DNA from: Candidatus Omnitrophota bacterium
GTDB taxonomy: Bacteria; Omnitrophota; Gorgyraeia; Aquiviventales; Aquiviventaceae
NCBI GenBank assembly: GCA_016206585.1
Contig: JACQRE010000164.1
Location: 1 to 6,634, forward strand
Length of the DNA stretch: 6,634 nucleotides
Direction: 5' to 3'
The notes under the pieces: generated by a model
The model's database searches: none
What the model was told of the DNA's origin: nothing
The model's input: only the letters and a program-made list of their open reading frames with translations
Program-made: the position numbers and the translations under genes
Shown here: in pieces, positions 4,963-6,634 of the stretch
How positions within the stretch are numbered: position 1 is the first letter of the stretch
Layout of the letters: each line of letters opens with the position of its first letter

Positions 4963-6634
4963 GACTCTGCTGTCTCCCCTTGGGCTCCTCTGGTTAGTGA
5001 GCATCCCGATCCTTTGCTGGATCTGGCGCTTCACCGCCACCCAGCACCGGCGCCAAGTGCCCAGCCTCGTGCCCTTCGAGCGGCTGCTCAAGCGTCCGCC
5101 GAAGCGCCTGACCCGCCTGGTCGTGAACACGCTCTTCTGGCTGCAGCTGGCGGCCCTCCTCGGCGGAGCCCTGGCCCTCGCGCAGCCGGCACTCGTGCGC
5201 CCGCCCAGCCGGACGACGCTGGTGGTCCTCGACACCTCCGCCAGCATGGGGGCGGTGTCGGGGAGCACCTCGGCGCTGGAGCGCGCGAAGCGCGCCCTGC
5301 TGCGCCGCGTGGCGCGCAAGCGGCCCACCGAGCAGCTCTTCCTCGTGGCCACCTCGCCGCTGTCGCCGCTCACCCCGCAGCCCACCAGCGACGCGGCCGC
5401 ACTGCGCCGCGCGATCCGCGACGTCCCGCTGAGCCATCTGGGCGGCAACCTGGCGACCACCGCGCACGTCGGCCGCGGGCTGCTGGGGGCGGAGCCCGAC
5501 GAGACGGTGATCGTGACGGACGAGCCCGTCCCAGCCGCCGGGAGCGGCGGGCCGGGGCCCGTCCCGCCGGAGGAGCGGGTGCGCTGGCTCAGCGTGGGAG
5601 CGGCCCTGCCGAACGCGGCCATCGTCGGCCTCGACGCGCAGGGTCCCCTGTGCGATCCATCGGACGCGCGGATCGTCGTCACCGTCCAGAACTTCGCCCG
5701 GGAGGCCCAGGCGGCCGGCCTGCGCGTCGTGCAGAACGGCCGCCGGATGGCCGAGGAGCGGCTGGAGCTCTCCCCCGGCGAGCGGCGATCGCTCTCGCTG
5801 CCGGTGCCGGAGTCAGTGGAGGGTTGGGTGGTGATCGAGCTGGATGCCGCGCGCGACGCGCTGGCGTCCGACGATCGCGCGTGGATCCGTCTGGAGCGCG
5901 CCACCCGCCTGCCAATCCTCCTGCAGCTGCGGACCCCGTCGCTGCAGTCGGCCGTCTCCGGCTGGCTGGCGGCCTGTCCGACGCTGGCGTGGAGTGCCGC
6001 GCCGCCGGATGCCGGCGGCGCGGCACTGGTCGTGACGGACGAGGAGGCCGCACTCTCCTCAGCCGCCGCCGGGATGCTCTTCCTGCCGCCGTCGCAGCCC
6101 CGGCCGGTGCTGAGCTACTGGACGGTCTCCTCCGGCCATCCGATCGGCTCCTACTTGGCACCCGTGGGCATCGTCGGAGCGCCGCTCAACCTGGCCTCCG
6201 ACGCGCCGCCGGGATTTCCCGTGATCGTTGCGCTGGTGAACGGCCGCAAGGTGCCGCTGGTCGTGGCCGAGGAGCGGGACGGCCGGCGGCTCGTCACGAT
6301 GCGCTTCAGCCCCGCGGGTGTGGAGACCGCCCCGCCGGTCCTCCTCGCGTTTTTCAACAGCCTGCGGTGGCTCCTGGGAGCGCCGGGGAGCCAGCACGCC
6401 GGCGAATCGTTGATGGTCCCCGCGTTCACGTCGGGGATGGTGTCGGTGCGGCGGCCGGATGGCTCGACGGAGACGATGGCCGCACCGGATGGCGGGGTCC
6501 GGTATGACAACGCCACGCTCGCCGGGTTGTACCGCTTCCGGCAGGCGGGGGTTGGCTCGGAGGTGACGGTGGCGGTCAACGCCTTCGATCCGCTCGAATC
6601 GAACCTGCTGGATCGCGCGTCGACGTGGCGCGCC
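4961..6634 (+). CDS. BatA-like membrane protein with von Willebrand factor A domain (3' end outside window)
   Basis: An open frame from ATG 4961 runs 558 codons to the window edge without a stop, so the C-terminus is missing. Seen: an N-terminal BatA / aerotolerance-regulator type start with a helix at about 5-21, then RRQVPSLVPFERL (30-42), a second helix at about 54-74, then a VWA domain from about 86 with the intact MIDAS motif DTSAS (D91, S93, S95), a possible third MIDAS residue at T166 or T167 (GGNLATT), and VIVTDE (D187). After it comes a beta-rich region (about 215-310) ending in RDALASDDRAWIRL, a pattern common in this family. Full family members often have a C-terminal helix that would lie beyond the edge. 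Known role: membrane VWA partner in MoxR-linked loci. It lies 94 bp after the DUF58 gene, separated by palindromic array D, and no Shine-Dalgarno sequence precedes the ATG. The family call is firm; the precise function is unknown. Confidence 0.9.
   Translation, partial: MTLLSPLGLLWLVSIPILCWIWRFTATQHRRQVPSLVPFERLLKRPPKRLTRLVVNTLFWLQLAALLGGALALAQPALVRPPSRTTLVVLDTSASMGAVSGSTSALERAKRALLRRVARKRPTEQLFLVATSPLSPLTPQPTSDAAALRRAIRDVPLSHLGGNLATTAHVGRGLLGAEPDETVIVTDEPVPAAGSGGPGPVPPEERVRWLSVGAALPNAAIVGLDAQGPLCDPSDARIVVTVQNFAREAQAAGLRVVQNGRRMAEERLELSPGERRSLSLPVPESVEGWVVIELDAARDALASDDRAWIRLERATRLPILLQLRTPSLQSAVSGWLAACPTLAWSAAPPDAGGAALVVTDEEAALSSAAAGMLFLPPSQPRPVLSYWTVSSGHPIGSYLAPVGIVGAPLNLASDAPPGFPVIVALVNGRKVPLVVAEERDGRRLVTMRFSPAGVETAPPVLLAFFNSLRWLLGAPGSQHAGESLMVPAFTSGMVSVRRPDGSTETMAAPDGGVRYDNATLAGLYRFRQAGVGSEVTVAVNAFDPLESNLLDRASTWRA

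Noticed and set aside
4885..6507. Open frame of 540 codons with its own ATG on the plus strand
   Set aside because: It is in a different frame from the continuous BatA/VWA frame starting at 4961. Its product is Ala/Arg/Gly/Pro-rich with no domain pattern, while the 4961 frame shows two helices, a MIDAS motif and family features.

Overview
The window comes from a bacterial chromosome with high GC content and very dense gene packing. The organism is probably Gram-negative, because there is a lipobox lipoprotein and a set of extracytoplasmic-facing membrane proteins. I cannot name the taxon. The MoxR/DUF58/BatA-type cluster, the Q/P/S-rich membrane protein and the odd intergenic word repeats would fit a little-cultivated lineage (Planctomycetota, Omnitrophota, Rokubacteria/NC10-like groups), but that is a low-confidence guess.

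Layout. One gene lies on the minus strand at the left: an ABC transporter ATPase of the ABC-2/GldA type (26-979). A 92-bp, locally AT-rich divergent promoter region follows (980-1071), in which the two predicted promoters overlap at their -35 elements. Everything to the right is on the plus strand: a small lipoprotein (1072-1449), a three-helix membrane protein with a long Q/P/S/G-rich tail (1491-2930), a MoxR-family AAA+ ATPase (2985-3992), a DUF58 protein overlapping it by 11 nt (3982-4866), and a BatA-like von Willebrand factor A membrane protein that runs off the right edge (4961-6634, 558 codons with no stop).

How the genes work together. MoxR + DUF58 + VWA/BatA is a known genomic association. 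The MoxR ATPase is thought to act as a chaperone or remodeller on VWA-type partners that bind metal and ligands through MIDAS motifs. The upstream Q/P/S-rich membrane protein is probably a further membrane component of the same complex. The lipoprotein and the ABC ATPase are neighbours whose link to the system is unproven.

The most unusual feature is not a gene. All four spacers at the ends of genes (1-25, 1450-1490, 2931-2984, 4867-4960) are filled by short tandem arrays of degenerate 7- or 8-base words. The word differs at each site: TGCGGAG (7), GTCACCAN (8), GTGACAC (7), and GCGTTNGC (8) followed by its inverted complement. The last forms an imperfect 40-bp-arm palindrome between the DUF58 and BatA-like genes. 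Two, and arguably three, of the arrays run into the next gene's start codon, and two of those starts have no visible Shine-Dalgarno sequence. The divergent promoter spacer has no such array.
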